64,000 nt of DNA from Palsa-504 sp963790065 (GCA_963790065.1 CAWBNK010000002.1:62001-126000); one strand, 5' to 3'; counted from the first letter of the stretch, positions 1-8,944 are shown. Numbers and translations are program-made. The notes: generated by a model not told the origin, from the letters alone.

Positions 1-832
1 GCTCGAGCAGCGCCCGACCGAGGCGCTGCGGGCCGAGCGGGAGCGGATCGCGACCTCGTACCGGGACCTGCTGGGCTCCGACGACGAGCGGGCCGCGTTC
101 GACCAGATGCTGGGGCTGTGCCGCCGGGTGTTCCCGTTCGTGGAGGACCACAAGTTCTACTGCGAGCACTGGTTCACCTCGCAGTTCTTCGGCAAGATCA
201 GGGAGTTCGGCGCGCTGCTGGCCCGGTTCGGGGTACTGGCCGACGCCGAGGACGTATTCCAGCTGCACCACACCGAGGTAGACCAGGCCCTGTCGGACGT
301 CATGCTGGCCTGGGCCGCGGGCGGACCTCCGCTGGGCGCGGCCCACTGGCAGCCGATCGTCGCGTCCCGCAAGCGGATGCTGGCAGCGATGCGGGACTGG
401 TCGCCGCCGCCCGCGCTGGGGCCGGTGCCCGAGGCGCTGAACGACCCAGCCGTGCGCATGCTGTGGGGCGTCACCCAGGAGCGGATCCAGGCCTGGCTTT
501 CGCCGGCCTCGGATGAGGTGCGCGGGTTCGGCGCCTCGTCCGGCATCGTCGAGGGACCGGCGCGGGTGCTGACCGACGTCAACCAGATCGGCGAGATCCG
601 CGACGGCGAGATCCTGGTCTGCCCGGTGACCGCGCCGAGCTGGGCGCCGGTGTTCGGCAAGATCAAGGCGGCGGTGTCCGACATCGGCGGCTCGATGTCG
701 CACGCGGCCATCGTGGCCCGGGAGTACGGCATGCCGGCCGTGGTCGGCACCGGCGACGCGACCAAGCGGATCAGGACCGGCCAGCTGGTCCGCGTGGACG
801 GCGACCGCGGGACCGTCCAGGTCATCGGGTGA
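1..832 (+). CDS. PEP-utilising phosphotransfer subunit with phosphohistidine domain (5' end outside window)
   Basis: The reading frame is open from base 2, so the gene begins upstream; 276 residues are visible. The C-terminal part is the swivelling phosphohistidine domain of the PEP synthase/PPDK family: motif GGSMSHAAIVAREYG, with the phospho-acceptor His codon at 701-703, followed by MPAVVG. The N-terminal ~170 residues are a helical region not diagnostic by eye. The ATP-binding half is a separate downstream gene, joined by a GTGA stop/start overlap, so the enzyme is split as in phenylphosphate synthase (alpha: His domain, beta: ATP-grasp). By family, ATP phosphorylates the His via the partner, which then phosphorylates an acceptor. 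The acceptor is unknown; pyruvate, a phenol or an enolised ketone are all possible. Confidence 0.75.
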   Translation, partial: LEQRPTEALRAERERIATSYRDLLGSDDERAAFDQMLGLCRRVFPFVEDHKFYCEHWFTSQFFGKIREFGALLARFGVLADAEDVFQLHHTEVDQALSDVMLAWAAGGPPLGAAHWQPIVASRKRMLAAMRDWSPPPALGPVPEALNDPAVRMLWGVTQERIQAWLSPASDEVRGFGASSGIVEGPARVLTDVNQIGEIRDGEILVCPVTAPSWAPVFGKIKAAVSDIGGSMSHAAIVAREYGMPAVVGTGDATKRIRTGQLVRVDGDRGTVQVIG

Positions 833-1905
833 GCACGGCGCCCGCCTACGTGCGCCCGCTGTCCGAGGTCGGCCGGGCGGAGGTGGCGTCGGCGGGCGGC
901 AAGGCGGCCAGCCTGGGCGAGCTGACCCGGGCCGGGATTCCGGTGCCGCGGGGCTTCGTGGTGACGGCGGGGGCGTTCGCCCGGGCCATGGCGGTGGTGG
1001 GCGGGGCTGATGCCCTGCTTCGTTCGGTAGAAAATCTGGCGCCGGAGGACGGCGAGGCTCTTGGGCGGGTCGCGGCGGAGCTGCGGGCGCTGGTCACCGC
1101 GGCGCCGGTGCCCGCGGAGGTGGCGGCGGCGGTGGAGGCGGCCTACGGGGAGCTGGGCGCAGTGGTGGCGGTGCGGTCGAGCGCCACGCTGGAGGACAGC
1201 GCGGAGGCCAGCTTCGCCGGGCTGCAGGACACCTACCTGGGCATCCGGGGTGCTGATGAGGTGCTTGATGCGGTGCGGAGGTGCTGGGCCAGCCTGTACA
1301 ACGACGAGTCCGTGGCTTACCGGCGCCGGATGGGCCTGCCCGAGCGCGGCCTGGCCATGGCCGTGGTCGTGCAGCGGATGCTGCGCCCCCGCGCGGCCGG
1401 CGTGATGTTTACCCGGAGCCCGGTCAGCGGGGATCGTTCGGTGGTGGCCATCGAGGGGACCTGGGGGCTCGGGTCGGCGCTGGTGGCCGGGGAGGTGACC
1501 CCGGACGCCTTCACGGTCAGCAAGGTGACCGGCGAGATCACCGGGCGAAGGGTCGGCACCAAGCTCAGGCTGCATTCTCTTATGCCGAACGGGCCAGGCG
1601 TCTCCGCCACCGTCATGCCGATCGCGCTGCGGGGCCGGGCGTGCCTGACCGACGACGAGGCCCGGGCCCTGGCCGGGGTCGGGCGGCGGGTCGAGGAGCA
1701 TTACGGCGCCCCGCAGGACATCGAATGGGCGCTGCTCGGCGTCGACCGCGACCACCCGGCCCTGCACTGCGACACCGACGACCGCATCGTGCTGCTGCAG
1801 AGCCGGCCGGAGACCGTCTGGGCGGCCCGCGAGCGCGGGCCCGTAGCCGGACCGAAACCCCGCGCCAGCGATCATGTCCTGGCCTGGCTGGAGAAGCCGC
1901 TGTGA
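829..1905 (+). CDS. PEP synthase/PPDK-type ATP-binding subunit
   Basis: A 358-residue protein consisting of the PPDK_N ATP-grasp domain only. It has the N-terminal GGKAASLGEL motif, the VRSSATLEDS nucleotide-binding segment and the C-terminal IVLLQSRPET motif. It lacks the phosphohistidine and PEP/pyruvate TIM-barrel domains of full PEP synthase. The GTG start overlaps the stop of the preceding phosphohistidine subunit, so the two are surely co-translated and form one enzyme. Biotin carboxylase genes follow in the same operon, which suggests that the phosphorylated product or the reaction is linked to a carboxylation. The phospho-acceptor cannot be told from sequence. Confidence 0.8.
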   Translation: MSTAPAYVRPLSEVGRAEVASAGGKAASLGELTRAGIPVPRGFVVTAGAFARAMAVVGGADALLRSVENLAPEDGEALGRVAAELRALVTAAPVPAEVAAAVEAAYGELGAVVAVRSSATLEDSAEASFAGLQDTYLGIRGADEVLDAVRRCWASLYNDESVAYRRRMGLPERGLAMAVVVQRMLRPRAAGVMFTRSPVSGDRSVVAIEGTWGLGSALVAGEVTPDAFTVSKVTGEITGRRVGTKLRLHSLMPNGPGVSATVMPIALRGRACLTDDEARALAGVGRRVEEHYGAPQDIEWALLGVDRDHPALHCDTDDRIVLLQSRPETVWAARERGPVAGPKPRASDHVLAWLEKPL

Positions 1906-1915
1906 TGCCGTTGTG

Positions 1916-2563
1916 ATGGAGGACCTGACCAACGAGGATGTGGCCGACATCCTGGCGCTGCTCGACTCGCTCCCCTACGACGAGCTCGACCTGCAGACCG
2001 CCCGGTTCCGGCTGGTTTTGCGCCGCACCCCGGATGGCTGGACGCAATCGGCCCAGTCACTGGCCAGGCCGGTCCCGCTGACCACGTCGGTCCCGCTGGC
2101 CGGGCCGGTCCCGCTGGCCGGGCCGGCGCTGGCCGGGCCTGGCTCATCTGCCTCACCTGACTCACCTGCCTCGCCGAAGTCCGTCCCGGGGGCGGATACA
2201 GCCGGCGATGAGGCTGATGGGACTGGTACGAGATCTGGGGATAGCGAGGCTACTGGGGTTGGCCCTGAAAGCGGGGACGAGGGGGCGGTGGCGGGGCGGG
2301 AGCCGGTGGCGGGACGGGAGCCGGTGGCGGTGCGGGCGCCGCTGCCGGGGACGTTCTACCGGGCGCCGCGGCCGGGGGCGGAGCCGTTCGTGCAGGTGGG
2401 GAGCCGGGTTGGCGCGGACACGGTGGTCGGGATCGTGGAGACCATGAAGCTGATGAACTCGGTGACCGCGGGGGTGGCCGGGGTGGTGGCCGAGATCTGC
2501 GTGGGGAACGGGGAGTTCGCGGCGCACGGCGCCACGCTGATGCTCGTCGAGGCCGAGAGGTGA
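1916..2563 (+). CDS. Biotin carboxyl carrier protein (AccB-like)
   Basis: 215 residues. The N-terminus (LTNEDVADILALLD...LRL-type) resembles AccB. A Pro/Ala/Gly-rich low-complexity linker with repeated PLAGP and AGREPV units covers roughly residues 45-140, and the C-terminal biotinyl domain carries VETMKLMNS, with the lysine expected to carry biotin at residue 178. It shuttles carboxyl groups between the biotin carboxylase and carboxyltransferase encoded next. I chose the ATG at 1916, since the longer frame begins inside the previous gene and adds non-conserved residues; a GTG at 1913 is an alternative. It lies 10 bp after the preceding stop and overlaps the next start (GTGA). Confidence 0.88.
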   Translation: MEDLTNEDVADILALLDSLPYDELDLQTARFRLVLRRTPDGWTQSAQSLARPVPLTTSVPLAGPVPLAGPALAGPGSSASPDSPASPKSVPGADTAGDEADGTGTRSGDSEATGVGPESGDEGAVAGREPVAGREPVAVRAPLPGTFYRAPRPGAEPFVQVGSRVGADTVVGIVETMKLMNSVTAGVAGVVAEICVGNGEFAAHGATLMLVEAER

Positions 2564-3933
2564 TCAGGCGGGTGCTGATCGCTGACCGAGGCGAGATCGC
2601 GGTTAGGGTGATGCGCACCTGCCGGCGGCTGGGCATCGAGGCGGTACTCGCGGTCTCGGACGCGGACGCAGAGTCGGTGCCGGCCAGGCTGGCCGACCGG
2701 ACGGTCCGGATCGGGCCCGCCGAGGCGGCGGCCAGCTACCTCAGCGTCGACGCGGTGATGGACGCGGCCGGGGCGGCCGGGGCGGACGCGATCCACCCGG
2801 GGTATGGGTTCCTGGCCGAGAACCCGCGGCTGGCGCGGGCCTGTGAGGCGGCCGGGGTCGTATTCATCGGACCGAGCGCGGAGGTGCTCGAGGCGGCCGG
2901 GGACAAGCTGGCCGCGCGGCGGCAGGCAGTGGCGGCGGGGCTGCCGGTGCTGCCGGGCGGGCCGGTGGAGGCTGGCGGGGCGGGCGAGGCGGAGGCGGTG
3001 GCGCGGAGGATCGGGCTTCCGGTGCTGGTGAAGGCGGCGGGGGGCGGGGGCGGACGGGGATTGCGGGTGGTCGCGGATCCGGGTCAGCTCGGGGAGGCGG
3101 TGGCGCGGGCGAGCGCGGAGGCGGAGGCGGCGTTCGGGGATCCGCGGGTGTACCTGGAGCGGTACGTGTCCCCGGCCCGGCACGTCGAGGTGCAGCTGCT
3201 CGGGGACGGGGAGAACGTGATCCACCTGGGCGACCGGGACTGCTCGGTGCAGCGGCGGTACCAGAAGATCATCGAGGAGGCGCCGGCGCCGCGGCTCGGG
3301 GAGACGCTGCGGGTCAGCATGCGGGCGGCGGCGGTGGCGCTCGGGCTGGACCTGAAGTACCAGGGCCTGGGCACGGTCGAGTTCCTGGTCGACCCGGTCC
3401 GGGAGGCGTTCTGGTTCCTGGAGGTCAACGCGCGCATCCAGGTGGAGCATCCGGTGACCGAGGCGATCACCGGGCTGGACCTGGTGGCCGAGCAGATCGC
3501 CATCGCGGAGGGACGCGGGCTGCGGCTGCGCCAAGCCGACGTGCGGTTGGACGGGCACGCGATCGAAGGCCGGATCACCGCGGAGGACCCGGCCGCAGAT
3601 TTCCGGCCCAGCCCGGGCACGGTGACCAGCGCGGTTTTCCCGGCCGGGCCGGGGATCCGGGTCGACACGCACGTCCAGGCGGGCACGGTGGTGCCGCCGC
3701 AGTACGACAGCTTGCTGGCCAAGCTGGTGGCCAGCGGCGCGGACCGGGCCCAGGCCCTGGCCCGGCTGCGCGGCGCGCTGGCCCGGTGCGAGATCGGCGG
3801 GGTGGCAACTACCCTGCCGCTGCTGTCGGCCATGGTCGACGATGCTGAGATGACCGCGGGCGGGGTCGACCTGGGGTATATGGCGCGGTTCCTAGGGCGG
3901 CTGGGACCGGAGTGGGGTGGGGCGGGTGGCTGA
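2560..3933 (+). CDS. accC: Biotin carboxylase
   Basis: 457 residues, the normal length for a stand-alone biotin carboxylase. It has the N-terminal domain (LIADRGEIAVRVMRTCRRLG), the ATP-grasp Gly-rich loop (KAAGGGGGRGLR) and the catalytic EVNARIQVEHPVTE motif with conserved Glu, Asn and Arg. It carboxylates the biotin of the carrier protein using ATP and bicarbonate. The GTG start overlaps the previous stop (GTGA). The 3' end lies inside a 27-bp duplication that separates it from the carboxyltransferase. Context shows it serves this operon's dedicated carboxylase rather than acetyl-CoA carboxylase alone. Confidence 0.92.
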   Translation: MIRRVLIADRGEIAVRVMRTCRRLGIEAVLAVSDADAESVPARLADRTVRIGPAEAAASYLSVDAVMDAAGAAGADAIHPGYGFLAENPRLARACEAAGVVFIGPSAEVLEAAGDKLAARRQAVAAGLPVLPGGPVEAGGAGEAEAVARRIGLPVLVKAAGGGGGRGLRVVADPGQLGEAVARASAEAEAAFGDPRVYLERYVSPARHVEVQLLGDGENVIHLGDRDCSVQRRYQKIIEEAPAPRLGETLRVSMRAAAVALGLDLKYQGLGTVEFLVDPVREAFWFLEVNARIQVEHPVTEAITGLDLVAEQIAIAEGRGLRLRQADVRLDGHAIEGRITAEDPAADFRPSPGTVTSAVFPAGPGIRVDTHVQAGTVVPPQYDSLLAKLVASGADRAQALARLRGALARCEIGGVATTLPLLSAMVDDAEMTAGGVDLGYMARFLGRLGPEWGGAGG

Positions 3934-3983
3934 GGTGCAGCAGCGGGAAGCGGAGCGGGGTGGGGCGGGTGGCTGAGGTGCAG
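3914..3983 (+). repeat. 27-bp direct repeat at the accC/carboxyltransferase junction
   Basis: Identical 27-bp copies lie at 3914-3940 and 3957-3983, offset by 43 bp. Each contains GTGGCTGA, where a GTG start overlaps a TGA stop. In copy 1 the TGA (3931-3933) ends the biotin carboxylase; in copy 2 the GTG (3969) starts the carboxyltransferase. Because 43 is not a multiple of three, the copy-1 GTG (3926) now opens a 16-codon mini-frame ending at the TGA of copy 2 (3974-3976). Confidence 0.9.
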
Positions 3984-5450
3984 CTGGTGGATGTGTCGTT
4001 GCGGGACGGGAACCAGAGTTTGTGGGGGGCCACGGGGCTGCGGACGGAGCACATCCTGGCCATCGCGCCGGTAATGAACCGGGTGGGGTTCCGGGCGCTG
4101 GACTACATGTCGAGCACGGCCATGGGGGTGGCGGTGCGGACGCACGGCCAGGATCCGTGGCAGCGGATCCGGCTGACCCGGGCCGCGATGCCGGACACGC
4201 TGCTGCAGTTCATCGGGACCGGATTCCGGTTCATCTCCTGGGAACGGGCCCACCCGGAGGTCATGCGGCTGGTGTACGAGCGGCTGGTGGCGGCCGGCAT
4301 CTCCCGGTTCGTGGTGCTCGACCCGACGCACGACATGGACGCGGTGCTGGCCACCGCGCGGATGATCAGGCTGGCGGGCGGTACCGAGATCATCGCGGCG
4401 CTCACGTACACGATCTCGGCCGTGCACGACGACGCGTTCTACGCCGGGATCGCCGGGCAGGCGGCCGCCTCGCCCAACATCGACCGGGCCTACATCAAGG
4501 ACCCGGCCGGGCTGCTGACGCCGGAACGGGCCCGGACGCTGATCCCGGCGGTGCGGGCCCGGCTGGCGGGCAAGCCGCTGGAGCTGCACGCGCACTGCAC
4601 GATCGGGCTGTCGCCGCTGGTGTACCTGGACGCGCCGGCGCTAGGCGTGCAGGTGCTGCAGACCGGCTGCGGGGCGCTGGCCGACGGCTCCTCGCTGCCG
4701 GATGCCGAACGGATCGCGGCCAACCTGCGCGAGCTCGGACACACGGTGGACGTGGACGACCGGCTGCTGGGCCGGGTGGCCAGGTACTTCGGCCGGCTGG
4801 CCGCGGCGGAGTCGCTGCCGGCCGGGCAGCCGCGGCCCTACGACGCGGCGTTCACCCGGCATCAGCTGGCCGGCGGGGTGATGACCACGCTGCGCCGCCA
4901 GCTGACCGAGCTGGGGCTCGAGGGGCAGTTCGGCGCGGTGCTTGAGGAGGTGGAGCAGGTCCGCGCCGAGCTGGGGTACCCGATCATGGTCACCCCGTTC
5001 CCGCAGATGGTCATGGGCCAGGCGCTGGCCAACGTGGTCAGCGGGGTGCGCTACGAGATCGTGCCCGACCAGGTGATCAGGTACGTGCTGGGCAGCTTCG
5101 GCAAGCCGACCGCGGACGTGGCGCCGTGGGTCCTGGACCGGATCCTGGACCGGCCGCGGGCCCGGGAGCTGGCCGCCGAGCCGCCGCCGCTGTCCGTGGC
5201 GGAGCTTCGGCAGCGGCTGCCGCGCGGGATCTCGGACGAGGAACTGCTGCTGCGGTTCGGCATGCCCGCCGCAGAGGTGGACGCGATGCTGGCCGCGGCC
5301 CCGCCGCCGCGGCACTACACCCCGGAGCTGCAGCCGGTGCTGCGGCTGCTGCGCGAGCTGGGGTCGCGGCCGCCCGCGGCCCGGCTGGTGGTGGACAAGC
5401 CCGGGTTCCGGCTGGCGCTCAGTGGCCGCGGGGAGGCCGGCCGTGCATGA
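3969..5450 (+). CDS. Biotin-dependent carboxyltransferase (pyruvate carboxylase/oxaloacetate decarboxylase alpha type)
   Basis: 493 residues from the GTG at 3969, placed at the conserved VAEVQLVDVSLRDGNQSL start. The TIM-barrel carboxyltransferase motifs are present: DVSLRDGNQSL (metal-binding Asp), YIKDPAGLL (the Lys carbamylated in this family) and the HAHCT metal-binding pair. A C-terminal post-barrel (PYC_OADA-like) region follows. The canonical pyruvate enzymes read D-T-T-x-R-D-A-H-Q-S and K-D-M-A-G; the changes to GNQSLWG and KDPAG suggest a substrate other than pyruvate. It transfers carboxyl from biotin to an enolisable substrate. The neighbouring PEP-synthase-like subunits and HAD phosphatase point to a phosphorylated intermediate, which is inference. 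Confidence 0.85.
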   Translation: MAEVQLVDVSLRDGNQSLWGATGLRTEHILAIAPVMNRVGFRALDYMSSTAMGVAVRTHGQDPWQRIRLTRAAMPDTLLQFIGTGFRFISWERAHPEVMRLVYERLVAAGISRFVVLDPTHDMDAVLATARMIRLAGGTEIIAALTYTISAVHDDAFYAGIAGQAAASPNIDRAYIKDPAGLLTPERARTLIPAVRARLAGKPLELHAHCTIGLSPLVYLDAPALGVQVLQTGCGALADGSSLPDAERIAANLRELGHTVDVDDRLLGRVARYFGRLAAAESLPAGQPRPYDAAFTRHQLAGGVMTTLRRQLTELGLEGQFGAVLEEVEQVRAELGYPIMVTPFPQMVMGQALANVVSGVRYEIVPDQVIRYVLGSFGKPTADVAPWVLDRILDRPRARELAAEPPPLSVAELRQRLPRGISDEELLLRFGMPAAEVDAMLAAAPPPRHYTPELQPVLRLLRELGSRPPAARLVVDKPGFRLALSGRGEAGRA

Positions 5451-6297
5451 CGACGTGGTGCGGGACCGGCTGGCGGGGGCGCGGGGGTTCGTGTTCGACC
5501 TGGACGGCACGCTGGTGCTGGGCGACCGGCGCAACCACGGGCTGCGGCCGCTGCCGGGCGCGGTGGAGATCACCAGCTGGGCGACGGGGCGAGGGCTGCC
5601 GTTCGTGGTGTTCACCAACGGGACCACGCGTACCCCGGCGCAGCTGGCCGGGGTCATGCGGGAGATCGGGTTCGGCCTGCCCGACCAGGCGATGATGACC
5701 CCGGCCAGCAGCGCGGTCCGGGTGCTGGCCCGCCAGGGGCACCGGCAGGTCATGGTGCTGGGCGGGCCCGGGCTGGCCGAGCCGCTGCGCGAGGCGGGTT
5801 TCGAGGTGATACCGCCGGCGGCCGGGGCGGCGGCGGACGCGGTGCTGGCGGGCTGGTTCCCCGAGTTCACCATGCCGGCGCTGGAGGCGGCCTGCCACGC
5901 GGTGTGGGCCGGGGCCGAACTGTACAGCTGCTCCGAGACCCCGTTCTTCGCGGTGGACGGCGGCCGGGCGCTGGGCACCTCGCGGGCCATCTCGGCCATG
6001 ATCAGGTCGCTGACCGGGTGCGGGCTGACGGTGGTGGGCAAGCCGTCGCTCGACGCACTGCGCAGCGCGGCCGAGCGGCTCGGACTGCGTCCTTCCCAGC
6101 TGGCCGTGGTGGGCGACGACCCCCAGCTCGAGGTGCCGATGGCGCACCGCGGCCGGGCCCTGGCCATCGCGGTCGGCACCGGCCTGGGCGGGCCGGGGGC
6201 CTACCACGGGCTGCCGGCCACGCGCCGCCCCCACCTGCAGGTGCGGGGCGTGGATGAACTGCTAGTGATGCTGAGCCATGAGACGGGCACAGGGTGA
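5443..6297 (+). CDS. HAD-IIA family phosphatase
   Basis: 284 residues from the GTG at 5443, which has a GGGGAGG-type ribosome site 6-7 nt upstream and overlaps the preceding stop; a GTG at 5422 is possible but less likely. Motif I is FDLDGTL (nucleophile Asp19, acid/base Asp21), motif II FTNGTT, motif III GKP and motif IV GDDPQLE, with a C2-type cap, as in NagD, 4-nitrophenylphosphatase and phosphoglycolate phosphatase. It hydrolyses a small phosphorylated metabolite. As last gene of the carboxylase operon it may remove a phosphate introduced by the PEP-synthase-like enzyme or recycle a by-product; the true substrate is unknown. Confidence 0.85.
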   Translation: MHDDVVRDRLAGARGFVFDLDGTLVLGDRRNHGLRPLPGAVEITSWATGRGLPFVVFTNGTTRTPAQLAGVMREIGFGLPDQAMMTPASSAVRVLARQGHRQVMVLGGPGLAEPLREAGFEVIPPAAGAAADAVLAGWFPEFTMPALEAACHAVWAGAELYSCSETPFFAVDGGRALGTSRAISAMIRSLTGCGLTVVGKPSLDALRSAAERLGLRPSQLAVVGDDPQLEVPMAHRGRALAIAVGTGLGGPGAYHGLPATRRPHLQVRGVDELLVMLSHETGTG

Positions 6298-6407
6298 GTG
6301 CGGGCCGGAGCGGCGTCATCGGTTACGATATTGATCTGTCCGCTTACGCGTGGTAAAAGGATACTGCCGCGCGTTTCCAGTCCTTCCGTGGTCATAGTGG
6401 GTGATCC

Positions 6408-7220
6408 GTGCGTATTTCGCGTGCCATTTTCGCTTCCGCGATCGTCATTTCCGCCGTATCCGCGGGCCTGGCCACCGCCCCGGCGGCCAGCGCGGCGTCC
6501 GGAGTCCATTACGTGGCGCTGGGCGATTCGTACAGCTCCGGGGTCGGCGCCGGGGATTACATCTCCGCCAGCGGCAGCTGCGAGCGCAGCGAGAAGGCCT
6601 ATCCCGAGCAATGGGCCGGTCAGCACTCCCCCGCCACCTTCGTCTCGGTGGCGTGTTCGGGCGCGACCACGGCGGACGTGCTGAGCAGCCAGGTATCGGC
6701 GCTCAGCGCCAGCACCACGCTGGTCAGCATCACGATCGGCGGTAACGACGCGGGCTTCTCCAGCGTCATGGAGACCTGCGTGCTGTCCTCGACCACCTCG
6801 TGCCTGAACGCCGTCTCGACGGCCGAGGCCTTCATCGCCGGCCAGCTCCCCGCCAGGCTGGACAGCACCCTGGCGGCCATCGGGCACGACGCGCCGCACG
6901 CGCAGGTGGTCGTGCTCGGCTACCCGGACCTGTACGACCTGTCCAAGTCCAGCACCTGCATCGGGCTGAGCACCAAGGACCGCACCGCGCTCAACGGCGG
7001 CGCGGACGACCTGGACACCGCCCTGGCCACCGCCGCGAAGTACTACGGCGACACGTTCGCCGACGTCCGCAGCCAGTTCACCGGGCACGAGATCTGCGAC
7101 TCGGGCAGCTGGCTGAACTCGGTGGACATCTTCGCGCTCAGCTCGTCCTACCATCCCACCGCCGCCGGTCAGGAACAGGGCTACCTGCCCGTGTTCAGCT
7201 CGGCCGCCGCCGAGGTATAG
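6408..7220 (+). CDS. Secreted SGNH/GDSL-family esterase
   Basis: 270 residues beginning GTG. Residues 1-30 form a Sec signal peptide (MRIS basic start, hydrophobic core, Ala-X-Ala site near ASAAS). SGNH blocks follow in order: GDSYSSG (catalytic Ser41), CSGAT (Gly), GGNDAGF (Asn) and SSYHPTAAGQ near the C-terminus (His), plus paired cysteines expected to form disulfides, as in Streptomyces SGNH lipases. It probably hydrolyses extracellular acyl esters. It is a lone gene; the 110 bp upstream carry AT-richer sequence suited to a promoter, but I could not assign boxes with confidence. Confidence 0.88.
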   Translation: MRISRAIFASAIVISAVSAGLATAPAASAASGVHYVALGDSYSSGVGAGDYISASGSCERSEKAYPEQWAGQHSPATFVSVACSGATTADVLSSQVSALSASTTLVSITIGGNDAGFSSVMETCVLSSTTSCLNAVSTAEAFIAGQLPARLDSTLAAIGHDAPHAQVVVLGYPDLYDLSKSSTCIGLSTKDRTALNGGADDLDTALATAAKYYGDTFADVRSQFTGHEICDSGSWLNSVDIFALSSSYHPTAAGQEQGYLPVFSSAAAEV

Positions 7221-7282
7221 AAGCGGGCCGCGGGCACCGGCCACGGACCGTTCGGGATAATTGGTGTTGTGCGGGCGGGAGT

Positions 7283-8944
7283 GTGGTGAACGGCCGGTAC
7301 CTGTTCCGGGCGCCGGCCAGCAGCCCGCGGGAGCGGGGCGCGGTGCCGCCGCGGTACCGGCGGGAGGCCGGGCCGGACGGCATGATCATCGAGCGGGACG
7401 TGGCCGTGCCGGTGCGGGGCGGCGTGACCGTGTACGCCGACGTGTTCCGGCCCGCGGATGAGCGGCCGGCTCCCCCGCTGATCGCCTGGTCGCCGTACGG
7501 CAAGCACGCCGGGCCGCAGCTGCCGGAGCGCTACCCGGACGGCGGGGTGGCGCCGGGGCAGGTGTCGGGCTATACGGCGTTCGAGTCGCCGGACCCGGTG
7601 TACTGGACGGCGCGCGGGTACGCGGTGGTGAACGCCGACATCCCGGGCACCTGGAACTCCACCGGGTACGCCACGTTCCTGTCGCCCGAGGAGGCGCTGG
7701 CCGGCCACGACCTGATCGAGTGGGCCGGCACGCAGGGCTGGAGCAACGGCCGGGTGGGGCTGTCGGGGGTGTCCTACCTGACCTCCAGCCAGTGGCCGAT
7801 CGCGGCGACGCGGCCGCCGCACCTGGCCGCGATCAACCCGTGGGAGGGGTGGAGCGATACCTACCGGGAGGTGGCCAGGCACGGCGGCATCCCGGAGACC
7901 AACTTCTGGCCGTACATCGGCGAGCGGTGGGCCTGCGGGCTGGGCCGGGCCGAGGACCTGGCCGCGGAGACCCTGGCGCATCCGTGGTTCGACGAGTTCT
8001 GGGCCTCGAAGGTGGCGCCGCTGGAGCGGGTGGAGGTGCCCGCGTACGTGGTGGCCAGCTGGTCGGATCAGGGGCTGCACACCCGGGGGACGTTCGAGGG
8101 GTTCACCAGGCTCGGCTCGGCGCGCAAGTGGCTGGACGCGCACGGCGGGAAGAAGTGGGGCTACTACTACAGCGCCGACGGGCTGCGGCGGCAGCAGGCG
8201 TTCTTCGACCACTTCCTGAAGGGGCTGGACACCGAGGTCAGCGACTGGCCGCGGGTCCGGTACCAGGTCAGGGACCGGGGGTATGGCGGCGAATCGCGGG
8301 CGGCGGCGGACTGGCCGGTGCCGGGCACGTCGTACCGGGCGCTGTTCCTGGACGCTGCGGCGGGGACGCTGGAGCTGGCGCGGCCCGCGGCTTCCTCGGT
8401 GTCGTATGACTCGGAGCGGGCCGGGCGCGGGCGGGGCCGGGCCACGTTCGACTACCGCTTCGGGACGCAGGCTGAGGTGGTCGGAGGGATGAAGCTGCGG
8501 GTCTGGATGTCCGCGCCGGAGGCCAGTGACCTGGATGTGTTCGTGGCGGTGCAGAAGCTGGACCGGTACGGCGACCTGGTCGGCTTCCCGTTCTACGCGG
8601 TGTACGAGGACGGCCCGGTGGCGCTGGGCTGGATCCGCGCGTCGCACCGCGAGCTTGATTCATCCCGGTCGCGGCCGTGGCAGCCGGTGCTCGCGCACCG
8701 GCGGGCGCTGCCGCTGACGGCGGACGAGATCGTGCCGCTGGAGATCGAGATCCTGCCGTCAGGCACGCTGTTCCGGCCGGGCGAGACGCTGCGGCTGGTG
8801 ATTCAGGGCCAGGACGTGCACCGTTACCCGCGGCCGCTGGTCCAGGCGCGGCACGACGACTCGGTCAACCGCGGCCCGCACGTCATCCACGCGGGCGGGC
8901 CGTACGACTCGCACCTGCTGCTGCCGGTGCTGTCCGCTGCCTAG
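7283..8944 (+). CDS. CocE/NonD-family serine hydrolase (X-Pro dipeptidyl-peptidase-like)
   Basis: 553 residues if started at the first of two tandem GTG codons (7283, 7286), which follow a GGCGGGA ribosome site. It shows the alpha/beta-hydrolase core with a nucleophile elbow GLSGVSYLTSSQW, the upstream ADIPGTWNSTG segment and a C-terminal jelly-roll domain (FDYRF...GGMKLRVWMSA) typical of CocE, glutaryl-7-ACA acylase and X-Pro peptidases. It likely hydrolyses an ester or amide in the cytoplasm, since no signal peptide is seen. It is monocistronic and converges on a small minus-strand gene: the two stop codons share the 4-bp CTAG at 8941-8944. Confidence 0.85.
   Translation: MVNGRYLFRAPASSPRERGAVPPRYRREAGPDGMIIERDVAVPVRGGVTVYADVFRPADERPAPPLIAWSPYGKHAGPQLPERYPDGGVAPGQVSGYTAFESPDPVYWTARGYAVVNADIPGTWNSTGYATFLSPEEALAGHDLIEWAGTQGWSNGRVGLSGVSYLTSSQWPIAATRPPHLAAINPWEGWSDTYREVARHGGIPETNFWPYIGERWACGLGRAEDLAAETLAHPWFDEFWASKVAPLERVEVPAYVVASWSDQGLHTRGTFEGFTRLGSARKWLDAHGGKKWGYYYSADGLRRQQAFFDHFLKGLDTEVSDWPRVRYQVRDRGYGGESRAAADWPVPGTSYRALFLDAAAGTLELARPAASSVSYDSERAGRGRGRATFDYRFGTQAEVVGGMKLRVWMSAPEASDLDVFVAVQKLDRYGDLVGFPFYAVYEDGPVALGWIRASHRELDSSRSRPWQPVLAHRRALPLTADEIVPLEIEILPSGTLFRPGETLRLVIQGQDVHRYPRPLVQARHDDSVNRGPHVIHAGGPYDSHLLLPVLSAA

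Noticed and set aside
157..1950. Long open frame on the minus strand (597 codons)
   Set aside because: It is the mirror of the PEP-synthase-like genes; composition is Arg/Pro/His-rich and no motif is present, typical of GC-rich antisense frames.
7236..7256. Recurring CCACGGACCGT sequence (also near 16803 and 44674)
   Set aside because: The three occurrences have different contexts (intergenic, inside livF, terminator stem) and share too few bases to call a repeat family.
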